Part shown: piece by piece, positions 11,701 to 23,538 of the stretch
Layout: each line of letters starts with the position of its first letter
Numbering within the stretch: the first letter of the stretch is position 1
NCBI GenBank assembly: GCA_000226015.1
Contig: JH154536.1
Coordinates: 96,694 to 142,975 of the forward strand
Reading direction: 5' to 3'
Source of the DNA: Mnemiopsis leidyi
Lineage: Eukaryota > Ctenophora > Tentaculata > Lobata > Bolinopsidae
DNA length: 46,282 nt
Made by a program: the position numbers and the translations under genes
The notes under the pieces: generated by a model
The model's database searches: none
Seen by the model: only the letters and a program-made list of their open reading frames with translations
What the model was told of the DNA's origin: nothing

Positions 11701-14700
11701 AATTTATATTATTTGTATTGTAGAACTCTACTAAACTTGTTTCACGTATTTCAGGTGAGACGACATGTGTACAACTTCATATCCGACCTGTGCACGGTGT
11801 CCACGTGTACGCTACCCACACCCGCGCACAAGACACTCGCACAGCAGCTCAACGTTTGTCATCACGAAACTTCGGGCGTGCACTATGCGGCTCTAGTTAC
11901 TGTCTTGACCTCAAGTTACAAAGTAAGTTATTATATAATTGCGGGTTTTAAAAAGATAAATAGATATGATATGACAGTTTTCAACGTCGTTTTCCTCTGT
12001 CGGAAATCGGATTCATCTTACACCCGAAAAACTCAAATTCCGTTTGAAATAACAAGAAAAAATATGTAAAGTGTGACTTAATCAGGACGCGTTTTGGGCG
12101 ACAGTGTCCCACAGTGACATTAGAGGACAGTTGCTGGACACTTTGAAAAGTAAAGCTCTAAATTCGGGAGTATTGTCTTCTCTTCTTCCTCAATTTGCTT
12201 CTATCGTACCGCTTCTATTTGAAAGAGTAAGTTCGACTTCTGAATGTCCATAATTTGTGGTGTTTAGCAGTTTTTCATGTTTCTCATAGGTTTTGGCTCG
12301 TACTTGTTGATGCCGTACCTATGATAATTCAAGAAATATGCCAAAGGTGTAATTTGATGATCTAGAAAACATTTGTGGATTATGTAAATATTAGATGATT
12401 GGATAGATTCCTGGTTGGGAGCATCGTTACGGGTAATTTTTATCTGGATCTAATTCTTTTAGTGGATAAATGAAGATCTACACCAGAAATGGATAGAAGA
12501 TGTTCTAACAAACTCTTCGAAATGGTACTTAAAACCTGTATAACATATTTTGATTTCTTCATTTCTAGAATCAAATATATAAGTTTTAAACTTTAAAGTT
12601 TTAATACGTGAAGTGTGACCCCTAGGTACTAGGTAGTATCCAGTTTTAAGATAACCAATAAGACACCTATTATTAGCTAACGTCTAACTGTTTTTTCAGT
12701 TTGAATCAATGCAAAGGAATTGCGGAGAAAGCCGCTGTTTTGAAGTTTGTAGCTTCAATTTCCAGCGACATTAAAAATAACCACTCTATTGGGATTTCAG
12801 AGTCTTCAATTCCAACGGTAAGTTTAAGGTGTCTTAAAAGTCGGAAGATTAATAATATGTTACACTAAACTTCTTTATCATATTAGAATATCATTTTGAT
12901 TTATCATTAATATGGAGCTTTATCGATCTCACACACAAAAGTTATTATCCAATAGTCTCAAGTAACGTCAGTGTTTTTCAGATTGGTTCTATGATAGGAT
13001 CTCTAACAACTTCCTCCCTGAAAGAAGATACTATCAAACCTTTAAAGACGATCATATCAAACACAGGCCACAGCTCTTTAATATGTCATACCGTGCTTGG
13101 TAACATTAAACAGAACGAGTTTGAAATCAATAACACGCTTTCAATAGGAGGAATTTTAGTGGACATTGGCAAAGACGCCGAATGTGTTCTCTTTCTCGCT
13201 TCCAAGTGCCAAGATAACTTGTCTTCTGGTAATTTTGAGTACGTATGTAAACAGCTAGATCATTTTAAAGATTTACAAAACGTCTTATTCGCCAAACTCA
13301 CTGAAGGAGCTCCAACTGATCTAGCTATGATCAACCTGACAAATAGCTTGTTTTTACCTCATTTTTCGAACTCTGACTACTCTCAAGAGCAAATATCCAA
13401 ACTGTGCGAGGTATTCCATCACTTTGTTAAGAAATCCAGTGCACCCTGTTCTAATCTGGTAAAGATATTAGTTCAGTCAACACAGCACAAAGTCGCTGCC
13501 TTCGCTGCATTTCTCGAAATTCAGACTACTTGTAAAGATGTGTCTATTCTGTCACCTGATCTGATGATTGAAATGTTTGATTCTCTGAACCAAATGGACT
13601 TGGAAACATTCGGACAACTCCTTCAAAATTTGGCTGTTGTGGCAGAAAACGTACCACAATTACAAATGCATCTTCTTGACTATATCAAATTGTCAGTTTC
13701 GCAAATTCAGCTCCATGATAAACTAGTAGCTTTACTGAATGTGATGAGTTGGGATGGAAGTTCAACCTCCCACGTTCAAGCTATCCAACTGATTCTTGAT
13801 AAAGAATACACTGGAGAATCTCTGAAAATCCTAACGCCAGTCTTACACAATATCGCCACACAATGCCCGGAATTCTCTGATAAGATCTTAGTGAAAGTGA
13901 CAGACATACTTGATATGTATCCCGAATATGTACCTCAGTGTTTGGTGCATGTGTTCAGATCAAGGCCGGATATTGTTATCCGCTATTTCGCTGACAAACT
14001 ACCTGTTTTGTCTGTCGACATGTCTTTATTGATGGACTTGTTTCAGAAATATGGTGCTTTAAACATGGCAGGATTTTGTGAGGGCGTTACATGGAACGAA
14101 AGTGATAAAATCTTGTTCAAAACTTTGCTGGAGTTTATGTCAAGCTTAGATTTGCCTTTGATTGTCAATGATAACGTTGTTGAAAACTTAGCTAAATTAA
14201 TTGTTAACGAGTTAACGCATAACGGACTGAACGATCTCTCTAGTAAAATATTGGACTCCATCAAATTACAAAACGAGTTATCTCATAAAGTGATAAACGA
14301 GCTGATTTGTCAAAACAACATGTTCGCAATCTACGTCGCTAAACACATCACTCAACATGGTTCTGAGATTGACTGGAATGAAATAAAGAGCCTGGAATCG
14401 CTACCATTTGAATCGCTCGTCTGCCTTGCCAGAGCTTTTGAAGCTCCAGTTTTAAAGGATATGATCGGCAGAAGAAAGGAGGGAGAGTTGACCGTGTTTG
14501 AACGTTTGAGTTATATAACATTCTCCACGTCATTTTCAAGGACACCGAACAACGAGGAAATATTTGAGTTCCTCACGACCTCATGTTTTGACGCTACCGA
14601 CTCAGATCACCAAATGACAGCTCGGATATTCTCCGTGTTTTTACCGATTCTCTTCCAGACAACATCCACTAACGAGGAAGACATTCAGTTTGTCCTAAAT

Positions 14701-16792
14701 TCCACAGCAGCAAACTTGCAAACAACGCTGGACATTTTATCAGACAAACCCTGTAGCAGGGAAATTTACTTCTTGACTGCTTCTCTGGTTTCCTTTACAC
14801 AGCTTTACAAAACACTGCACGACAGTTTGAAGGTACAGAAACTAGACAGATTCCAGGATATCTTGGAGGACTGGGATGCGTTCTATGAACCAGGTATCCA
14901 GGACTTGGCTTTAGCTCTCCACGATAAACTCCTGACCATATCTCTACCTAACACTGCCTCGTATATTTCACCCGTAATTTTACTTGCGCCACCTGCTTCA
15001 ATTAAAAGTTTCATGAAAACTGCTCTCAACAAAACTGAAGACATAACATTTGATGAGTGTTTCAAATACTTGATGAAGTCGTACACTTCACTGCCCTACG
15101 AAACACAAACTTCAATATTCTATCTGTTGCTGCACTGCCAGCAACACTTTCTTACAAAACCAGAAACTTCCGTATTAACTGATGAAGAAACAGCGGAGTT
15201 TGCGTCTCCACCGACAATATTCATTGACGCACTTACCGAAATTGATTTGGTCAATTTTGAATCTGAGCAGGACTACAAAAATCGGCTGATCAAGGCGACC
15301 CACCTGTGGACATTGTTGTTGATCAGCGAGACGCAGCAGACAGCTGATATCATGCGGGAACATGTCGAGTTTCTTCGAAGCAAGCAGATTTTGTCGGAAT
15401 TCCTGGACAATCTTGTATACTTAATCAAGTTTTCTTCCAAGAAGTATGAGATAATTCCAATGGATAGAATTACTGATTGTGTGAGTTTTGAGTCCCACCA
15501 GCTTGCCAGTTCATGCTTCATGGGTATTGCCACTGTCTATCCCGCTTTGTTGAGGAACTGGTGGACGAAACTTGGGAAGGAACTCAAAATATCTGTCGAG
15601 AAATACGTTACATTGTTCATTTCTCCTACTTTGATAAAGTTGGAAACAAAACTGCAAACCAAATCAGAGGATGAAACCCTCGTGGTAAGTTTAACTGATA
15701 CTTTTTGTCGCCCGCGAAATCGAACACATTTTCAGTTATTAGTCAACATCGTAAAACGACTGTTTTCTTGCGCGCATATGGGGTTTTCTTGAATTAGCGG
15801 CACAACGAATCAAGTAGGCGAGATTATATTACGTCACTTTTCATTTAGGTATGGCGCAATTTTGAGACCGCAGTCCACACAACAATTGCATCATTGTACC
15901 GAAAAATTATTTAATAATTACTGATTAGTGGGGTTTACCTGCAATTATCCCACGACATAATCAAGGTACAACTACACTTTCAAAATTTCCCAGATAAAGC
16001 CAAGACCTGTGGTGAGAGAAGTTGTTGCCACGTATACACTGGACGATATAACGGCAGATCTGGTCATCTTTATCGCACCTAAGTGAGTCATAAGAGTATA
16101 AGGACGTATTGTTAAAGAGGTTTAGAACTTTTATGCCATTTTATGAACTGTAACAAATAAACAAAACTTGTGTTCAAGACTTGATTTCATAGCATGGCTG
16201 TCTTCCCGGATACTACCTACATTTCAATTTCAGCCATCCTCTAACACCACCTACCGTGAGCTGTGAACGCCAAGTGGGCGTTCCTCTTGGGACCTGGCGT
16301 TCCTGGATGTTGCAGATGACAAACATGTTCCAGAATCAGAACTCGTCTATTGTAGACGCGTTGGAACACTGGAGAGCAAACATGGACAAACAGTTTGAGG
16401 GCATTGAAAGTTGCATGATCTGCTTCTCCGTGGTAAGTACCTCTGTCTTGATAAAGAAAAATGTATTTGCTATAAAACAACGTAATACTACAGCAAACAT
16501 ATAACCAGCAAACCATATTTTGAATATACTTGCATAAAGAATATCATTATAATTGCATTACAACGCCAAAGTAGAAGCTGATAAAATTTAAAACAATGTT
16601 CAGGTTCAGGGACCAAAGAAAGCCCTACCAAAACCTTGCTGCAAGACGTGCAAGAAGAGATTCCACAGCGCTTGTCTATACAAATGGTTCAGTACAAGCG
16701 GCATATCTACATGTCCAATGTGCAGATCTGTTTTTCAGAATTCCACCGGTCTGCGAGCTCGGTTACAAGAGAGACCTGGGGACGAAGAATAG
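5772..16792 (+). CDS. LTN1: Listerin, RQC E3 ubiquitin ligase
   Basis: Fifteen exons join in phase: 5772-5819, 5936-6103, 6339-6428, 6642-6741, 6880-7010, 7205-7301, 7443-7558, 11755-11922, 12086-12226, 12463-12524, 12700-12817, 12982-15684, 15994-16082, 16234-16432 and 16604-16792. They give 1472 aa (human LTN1 is about 1766). Start [16 protein letters not shown] and then [12 protein letters not shown] match the listerin N-terminus. [18 protein letters not shown] matches its first HEAT repeats. The C-terminus has an RWD-like stretch ([16 protein letters not shown]), then a C4HC3-type RING (CMICF ... [17 protein letters not shown] ... CPMCR). Known role: on stalled 60S subunits with NEMF it ubiquitinates nascent chains. 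Exon 12 alone codes about 900 aa, a helical-repeat middle that is poorly conserved. Intron 7 holds a whole minus-strand gene. Confidence 0.95.
7600..7640. repeat. TTTGTG microsatellite
   Basis: About five hexamers of (TTTGTG) stand just inside LTN1 intron 7. This is a simple repeat. Confidence 0.8.
7759..7764 (-). terminator. Candidate poly(A) signal of the nested gene
   Basis: TTTATT on the plus strand reads AATAAA on the minus strand, about 175 bases behind the nested gene's stop. A second one lies at 7737-7742. Confidence 0.4.
7940..10248 (-). CDS. Secreted ephrin-receptor-like / F5/8-type protein
   Basis: Five minus-strand exons join in phase: 10248-10200, 10069-9578, 9301-9137, 8750-8325 and 8109-7940, giving 433 aa. 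Residues 1-16 ([16 protein letters not shown]) form a signal peptide. Residues about 18-180 form a globular domain with Trp and His motifs ([15 protein letters not shown]) that I cannot name. Residues 181-235 have the GCC2/GCC3 ephrin-receptor-like pattern ([12 protein letters not shown] ... CTLCPGG). Residues 236-377 look like an F5/8-type C or fucolectin galactose-binding domain ([14 protein letters not shown] at its core). The C-terminal exon adds eight cysteines ([17 protein letters not shown]). It is probably an extracellular glycan- or matrix-binding protein. The whole gene lies inside LTN1 intron 7 on the opposite strand. The donor of exon 4 (GTTTGT) is weak; the other sites are good. 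Confidence 0.85.
8807..8933. repeat. Near-perfect inverted repeat, ~60-bp arms
   Basis: The left arm at 8807-8864 and the right arm at 8871-8933 are reverse complements around a 6-base loop. They differ by one base and by a 5-base duplication in the right arm. The hairpin lies in intron 3 of the nested minus-strand gene. It could be a foldback or MITE-type element, or a long-hairpin RNA source. Confidence 0.9.
10249..11754. other. Rest of LTN1 intron 7
   Basis: This 1.5-kb stretch upstream of the nested gene shows no further exon of LTN1. The junction 7558/11755 already joins the conserved ...[10 protein letters not shown] and [13 protein letters not shown] in one phase, as in other listerins. 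It may hold the nested gene's promoter. A short secreted-looking ORF at 11274-11384 is discussed in the findings. Confidence 0.6.
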
Positions 16793-17367
16793 TTTGTCTG
16801 GTAAAAATGTACTGAAAAATGCCCTAGAGATTTAGCAGTGGGTCGAAGGTTGAGCTTTTGTTTTAAATAGTTATTGATGTTAAAGTAGGTTGTAGTTAAA
16901 AAGTAGGTGATGATTTTTGAATTTTGAAGTTTATTTTTTGTAACAGCGTACAACATCCGGCTGGGATATTATCATCATACTTTCGTAACTCGCAATGCTA
17001 GCAATATAGTGATTTTTCTCGGAAGTTTAATACATTGTAATTTTGAACGGAATGCAGAATTGTTCATGATTTTAGCACTGAAAATTACATATCGGCGTGT
17101 GAGCTAAAATGAACAATGTGGAGTAACTGAACCCAACATGGAGGTTTACGCAATATTTGATGTCTAATTCCGGCCAGAAATACTTAGAGCTGAATCGACG
17201 TAGAAAATGTTAGCATAATGTGAACCTGCAAATACAGCGGCCGACTTAAACAAATGAGATTGGCCTTTTTTGCTAGACTCAATCACAATTTTAAAGATTG
17301 ATTGGATGAAAAAATGAAATCATATTTAAGGATTCAACTGGTCATAACGCGGAATAGATAGCGGTGC

Positions 17368-17433
17368 GGCTACAGTCTCTGTAGCACGACCATCCAGCCC
17401 GGCTACAGTCTCTGTAGCACGACCATCCAGCCC
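17368..17433. repeat. Two perfect 33-bp tandem copies
   Basis: Units 17368-17400 and 17401-17433 are identical (start GGCTACAGTCTCTGTAGCAC). Each contains a small palindrome, CTACAGTCTCTGTAG, so each can form a hairpin. Identity suggests a recent duplication. Confidence 0.9.
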
Positions 17434-18033
17434 GACATCTCCTTACCCCCAGTGGATTTCACACTACTTTCAGGCTCTCGGAAATTGGCCCACAGTGGTT
17501 TAGCTTGTTCATTGTGTAGTCGCTGGCAATACTTCATCCGACAGTGTACATTAGTTTCAAACCGTGTGTTGATAAATCTGATATAATTTACAATTGTTTT
17601 ACTTTTAGAGTACTTTGTTTTGATTTATTTCAGTTGATTCAAAACCACGAACTTGTGTTCATTGTAAAATTAAGGCAAACCGTTAAAAACTTGGAATTTG
17701 GTAGACATCGAACTTTTCAAAAACTCAACCATATCTTATTCTTATCTCGACAAAACTAGTTTTCCTCGTAGTGAGTAAGTAAGCATTGAGGACGTTGTGA
17801 AATTTGGCCCTGCTTCAAATCGATCTGGAGAAGTGTGGTAATTGTAATAATTAATCACTACACAATCTCGTCAAGTGTATGAATGTTGTAATTATGAAGT
17901 ATACAATACAGACTTTCTGCTATCAGATTTATAGTTATTCTAGCGGGTGTACTGCTGGATTGCTGCCGTATCTATCATACCGACTACTGATTATTGAATG
18001 TGTTGCTGATATACACATATTGGATATACACGC

Positions 18034-18089
18034 AATTATATACACTTATTGGAGGTACGTAAAATTATATACACTTATTGGAGGTACGT
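18034..18089. repeat. Two 29-bp tandem copies
   Basis: Units starting at 18034 and 18063 share AATTATATACACTTATTGGA and the following AGGTACGT. A more diverged relative lies just before, near 18005-18030. Confidence 0.85.
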
Positions 18090-20236
18090 GAAACAGTTAA
18101 ACCTCTACAGTGTACACCCAACTCACGCAGGCACAGCTGAAAGACACTGTTTCTCTGACACCTGCAGATCACTTACAAAGATAGTGTTCCAGTCAAGTCA
18201 TGACATAGCTTTGGTGGGCAGGTGCAGTAACTCCCAACTTTTAACGACACTTACTAATGACAGAGTTTCACTTGTTGAATGTTGAGTAACTGTAAAGCGG
18301 AATAATAAACTAAGGGCACAGAGAAAAATCGTGCATAGTTTATATCATGTACAGTCTTTAGCTTCATAGCGGTGGCCTGGGAGCTCGGATCTAGGAGCCC
18401 TGTTATCTGAGATCTATAAAATCCACCTGTGGAGCTACCTCTAATATTTAGACTGGGGAGCAGATAGATGGACATCTGGTTATCCTCGGTCTTCACTAAA
18501 CGGTCCGGCTAAACACTTTTAGTGGGCTTCCGGGGACCCACCTATTTGTTAACACAACAATAGTACCACACCTGCTAGTTTGTATTTTTGACATCTCTCC
18601 TTTTGTACTAATTCGGCACGGGGGCCATCATCCTCTTTCAAAGTGCACTTATAGTTTTACTTTCAAGGTGACATTTTCTACCTTAAACTTAAACGTGTTT
18701 GATGTTTTGGGTGATTCTGACATTGTACTTGTAGATTATATTAATGTATGAGGTTCATATTATTCCATAACTCAGCTTGTGAAGACTGCAGATCGAACTG
18801 ATTATTAAAAATTAGGGAGAGTATAGTTTAAGGTGGCTCCCTGGACTGATGCTCAAAGTCAAGGGAGTGATTAGGATCTAACAGGGACCACCTGGTCTAT
18901 TTTATTGTATACACTCTTGTGGCCGGGAGAGAACCTGTTATTTACCCTAACCGTCGACAAGTGCAGTGCTCAGGCTCTGTGATACTAATAGCTGTGCCGT
19001 ATTATGTATTTACTTAACAAGTGTAGCTAACATTATTTCTACCAGTCACAAACTAGTAGTATAGAGAACGATATTGCATCCTGTGGCTTACTTTTGTGCT
19101 AATTATAAGTCTACTCTTGTTGTGAATTGTAATTTTCAGCCTTTTGTTTTACAAGATTAAATTTTCCACGCATATTTACATTTTACAATACGAACCCATC
19201 CTAGCTAGACTAATAGGTTTAAAATGTTACACAAAATACCTTTGTAAATAAAAATTAGCCAGTCGCTGTCTGCGTGGATTATAGATCAAATCCCCTTTTA
19301 AAAAGAATAGCATCGCCATCGTTCAACTTAACAACTTTAAATACATTAAAGTTTAGCAACTAAACTTCTTAATTGAAATACATTTTGATTTTCGAATCGT
19401 ATAATATGTGATTAATCTCGGAGTCGGATCCTGGAATGATATTGAATATGTGCGAGTGTCGATGAAAATGAGTGTTTTGCCACGAGGAAAACAAGGCAAA
19501 CTGCAAGTGTCACTCTCAAAACCTTCGATCCGTGACAATTTAATATTTTAATCGTGTCAGTAGTAAACCAGGGTCCTGGTGGCCGGAAAATTGAGCGGTG
19601 GCCGACAACTAGGTCATTAAGGGATCTGAGCTACCACAGGGGTCAGGTCACATTCCCACAGGGATCACATGGCCTAGCCCAATCAATGACGTTTCAGAGG
19701 TGATGTGAGTAGGTGCCAAGAGATCTGAGCCACCAGTGGGTGGTGGAGATGGTCCTCATCCTCACGACGTGAGCTGTGCTTGTTGGAGACATGTAAGAGT
19801 TATACCAGACCCCAGAGTTACATGTGGGAGAACTGATCAGCCGTTAATGTGTTGCCGACACGATGGATATAAATACTGCTGAAATATAATAGTATAATAC
19901 CTAGGTCATTAAGGGTAACCTATTTCTAGTACAATATTGCAACTATCTCACTCGTATCGTTAGTGGTTGTTGTTTCCTTATCAGCAGGTTCATAACTACA
20001 GCTAACTACAAGCGCAATTATCCTGGACACAGCTAAACATAATTCTCTCAGTTACTTTGCTTTGCATCCTTACCTTGGTATATTGGTACTGCTACTTCCA
20101 TGTTCTGCTGCCATTTCCAATTTCTATCATTTTTCCCTTCATTTAGTGATAACTTATGCACCTTGCTTAGCGGTAGCCTAGAGATATATCATGAATCTGA
20201 ATGTCAATAAATGATGTGATAACTACATAACTTGGT

Positions 20237-20898
20237 TCGCCTAGTGCGTTAGCCAAACGCCCAGAGCACCGGAAAACATCTACCAAGTGTTAAGTTGAAA
20301 CCAATCCTCAATTAGCATTCACTGCGTTGCTCTAAGCACGGATAGTTCTGTAAAAATTAAGAATAAATTTGTATAGCTTTTGGTGGTGTTGATGTATGAC
20401 AATCTTTTCGATAAACTTGTCATCTAGAACTTTTATTTCTTAAGCTGCTAATTCGACNNNNNNNNNNNNNNNNNNNNNNNNNNNNNNNNNNNNNNNNNNN
20501 NNNNNNNNNNNNNNNNNNNNNNNNNNNNNNNNNNNNNNNNNNNNNNNNNNNNNNNNNNNNNNNNNNNNNNNNNNNNNNNNNNNNNNNNNNNNNNNNNNNN
20601 NNNNNNNNNNNNNNNNNNNNNNNNNNNNNNNNNNNNNNNNNNNNNNNNNNNNNNNNNNNTCGCCTAGTGCGTTAGCCAAACGCCCTAGAGCACCCGCGGA
20701 AACGTCTACCAAGTGTTAAGATGAAACTTTCAATGAAAACCAATCCTCAATTAGCATTCACTGCGTTGCTCTAAGCACGGATAGTTCTGTTAAACTTAAG
20801 GATACATTTGTTTAGCTTTTGGTTGGTGTTGATGTATGACAATCTTTTTCATAAACTTGCCATCTAGAATTGTTATTTCTTAAGCTGCAAATTTCGAC
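20237..20898. repeat. Direct repeat (~220 bp) flanking the gap
   Basis: The left copy at 20237-20457 and the right copy at 20660-20898 both start TCGCCTAGTGCGTTAGCCAA and both end with a TTCGAC-type block. They differ by scattered substitutions and a few short insertions. The run of N lies exactly between them. Confidence 0.9.
20458..20659. other. Assembly gap (202 N)
   Basis: No sequence is given here. The flanking direct copies suggest that a tandem array or two alleles were joined. The N count may be nominal rather than measured. Confidence 1.
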
Positions 20899-21672
20899 CT
20901 TGCTACTAAAAAATGTCAATTTTTGTATTACTGTTATAGTTAAATGCGATTGCAATTTGCATAGTTAAATGCGATAACCATAGTTAAAAAGCAATAACTA
21001 AATTTGCCATCTATACTAAACTAAATTTGCCACTTATAACTTATAAGTAGTAGTTTTGTCTGCCTAACAAAAACGTCTAGCCTATTCACATTTAAATGAT
21101 GCTTGATCAACAACGCTCCGTCTACAAAGTTCTTCTTCAACAATAGAACCAGAGAACCTACAATCATAATCAACTAGCACCAAAATAAACAATAACAACT
21201 TTGCTTGGGTCTAGTCATGGTGTAATAAAGCTGAAGACAATTGATACCTCCAGTTCCATTTAAAAGCAAATGGTCTTACGTCACGGACAATGCCTTTATG
21301 TCCGATCACTGATGCCAAAGCAACAAATATGGGCCACGGTCATGAGTAGACGGCTAAAAGTTGTTTGCCAATACTCTAATAGTAATGTTACCCTCGACCT
21401 TAACGACTTGCTATAGATATAAAGCCTTCAGCCCTGCATCAGATGGCCTATTATATCTATTCTTTTTGAAAGAGAGGTAGTTGTTTTTACTTCAAGGTCT
21501 ATTTTCCAGGGTTTGTGTTTGTATTTTTCTTACATTATATTGACTGCAACTGTAAGTTTTTTGTCGCCAAATGCAAATTCGAAGTGATTTCCAATTTTCA
21601 CTGTTCACAGAAAAAGATGTTAAGATGCCGTGAGGACTTGTTCTCTCACTTTCAAATTGAACTTAGAGACTG

Positions 21673-23538
21673 ATGTCCCACATGACAACTGGTGAGTTTA
21701 GATAAAGTGCAGGTCTATCAACTCAACCTGTACGATAGAACGGTAATTGTAATGCCATGTATCAGTATATCGTCGCGGTGATACCCGACTCTCGATAAAC
21801 TCTTGTTTTAGAACGATAGACGGATATAATCTCGTCAAATCAGTGTAGCATTGGGTTATGCTAGCAATAGGTTTTGGATGCTTGTATAAATCGGAGCACA
21901 AGTTTTATATTATTTACAGAATGCAATCAGGTTTTAAATGAAACATTTGTCGCAATTCTTTCCCCCTGGTTAAACTCATCCCGGCCCCTCGCCAGGGTTC
22001 AACAGAAGTGGCAGAGGACCCGGCCACTATAACAGAAGACCTCCACCACTTAACAGTAACACTTATGATGATAGAGTAGGAAGCTCGGAGCCGAGAGACG
22101 CATCCAACACACACGCAAGGACTCCACCCTTCTCAGGACGGGAATCAGGATCTCGTGGTTTTGAAGCTGAGTCACATGATCAGAATCAGATAAATGGGTG
22201 GAGTGCAGGATCACATTACTCGAGCCAAGGAGGTAGGGCTAGAGGGAGGAGTGGAGGGTTTTTGAGAAGGAGCATATCAGAGGGGTCGCATTCCATCCCT
22301 ACTCTGCCAGGTGACAATTGTGTTTGTTTTTAAACAGCGAAGTACAATTAGTTTGAAATCGAAGAATTTGTTAATTTGGATACTGCTGTGATTAAACTGT
22401 AGCTGACCACAATTAGGTCGCAAGGCCCTCTTCAAAACTTACAAAATACAACTACAAGAAACAAGTGCAGTGAAATAAAATAAGTGATGCGTGCCGTTTG
22501 TGTTAATTAAGCAGCAATGACACCTGACAAGGTGATTGGGCATGATGGTTTATGGTTGCAGGTTAAAATTAACGATAATTCAACGGAATTAGGAGCATCG
22601 CCATCAGTTAAGCAACAAGATTTTCAAGTATTCATATGTAAATTAAGTACACCACGTCACCACAGGGGATGATAAAACTGAAGTTACACCATGTTTGACT
22701 GATAAATACCATTTCAGAGGAGCAGATAGTATCGGGTGAGCTCAGAGCAGGGCCAGCAGTCCCGGACGTGACCAACATACCAGACTACCGACCACATCAC
22801 CCCACTAGATTTCAAGAACCACTCCTAGCTCCGGTCCGTGAACCACCCTACCTTGCTCCTGAACCTCCTGTCGACGACGAGGACGACTATGAGTACCCCC
22901 TAGTTGATTGCGCTTGTGTCCAAATTTACTGGTCTACGTTCTTCGCTGATTTCTGTTCCAAGACTCTGGGAGTTAACCTAAAACACTGCTCTAAGAAGGG
23001 AACTCCAGCTCACGGGAACATGAGGCCGGTTAAAGAGGGCAAAGTATTCAAGGCGCTGAGGAAGGTAGGGGAGAAGGCAAATAAGAAGGGAACAGCCTTG
23101 AAGCGGGAATGGACACAGCGGCGACCAACTTGGAATTACCAGGTATGAATATTTGTGCACTGAGTCCGCAATTCATGAAGTAAAATGTTTGATTTTAAAA
23201 TCACTAATCACACTTAAATTTACAGTTTATAACGATTGAATTCGGTGAAATTTTCTTAAGTATTTAAAACTCCAAGCGTTAACCAATACTTATAGGCCAT
23301 TTACCATTAGAAAAATACAACTCCATATTTCAAACCGTTGAAATTTTCATAGGACGCACATTTCCAACAAATGGAACTGGAGCTGCAACGACTCAGAAAG
23401 CAGCTCTCTGAACAAAGCAGTCTGCCAAGTTCTCTGCCCCCGGACATCACTCACGAGCCTTGGAGTAGTTCACAGTTCAGACTGCCTCCGTCAAACTTCC
23501 ACGGTCCTCACTCCTCAAGACGATTCACCATGACTTGA
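21673..23538 (+). CDS. Unknown Arg/Gly/Pro-rich protein, 314 aa
   Basis: Four exons join in phase: 21673-21691, 21996-22310, 22718-23142 and 23353-23538. I do not recognise the family. The N-terminal third is hydrophilic and low-complexity (GFNRSGRGPGHYNRRPPPL, then a GGRARGRSGGF stretch). The middle is Pro-rich followed by an acidic patch (DDEDDYEY). Then comes a compact Cys/aromatic segment, VDCACVQIYWSTFFADFC, with a basic stretch after it. The C-terminus starts with a short coiled coil (FQQMELELQRLRKQL) and is otherwise disordered. There is no signal peptide and no clear membrane helix; RG motifs would fit an RNA-binding or scaffold role, but that is only a guess. The tiny first exon, which decides the start, is the least certain part; the three later exons have good splice sites and matching phases. 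Confidence 0.7.

Larger units (their letters stand above)
16793..21672. other. Intergenic region with an assembly gap
   Basis: Behind LTN1 there is about 4.9 kb without a gene that I can support. It contains small tandem duplications at 17368-17433 and 18034-18089, a likely element remnant at about 19560-19920, and the gap at 20458-20659 flanked by a direct repeat. ORFs here are short and lack splice-compatible partners. Confidence 0.6.

Noticed and set aside
18254-18496. 80-codon minus-strand ORF with a possible CCACAG acceptor
   Set aside because: It has no family resemblance and no partner exon in phase.
20440-20712. Minus-strand ORF across the gap
   Set aside because: Its body is made of N and the ends lie in the direct repeats, so it is an artefact.
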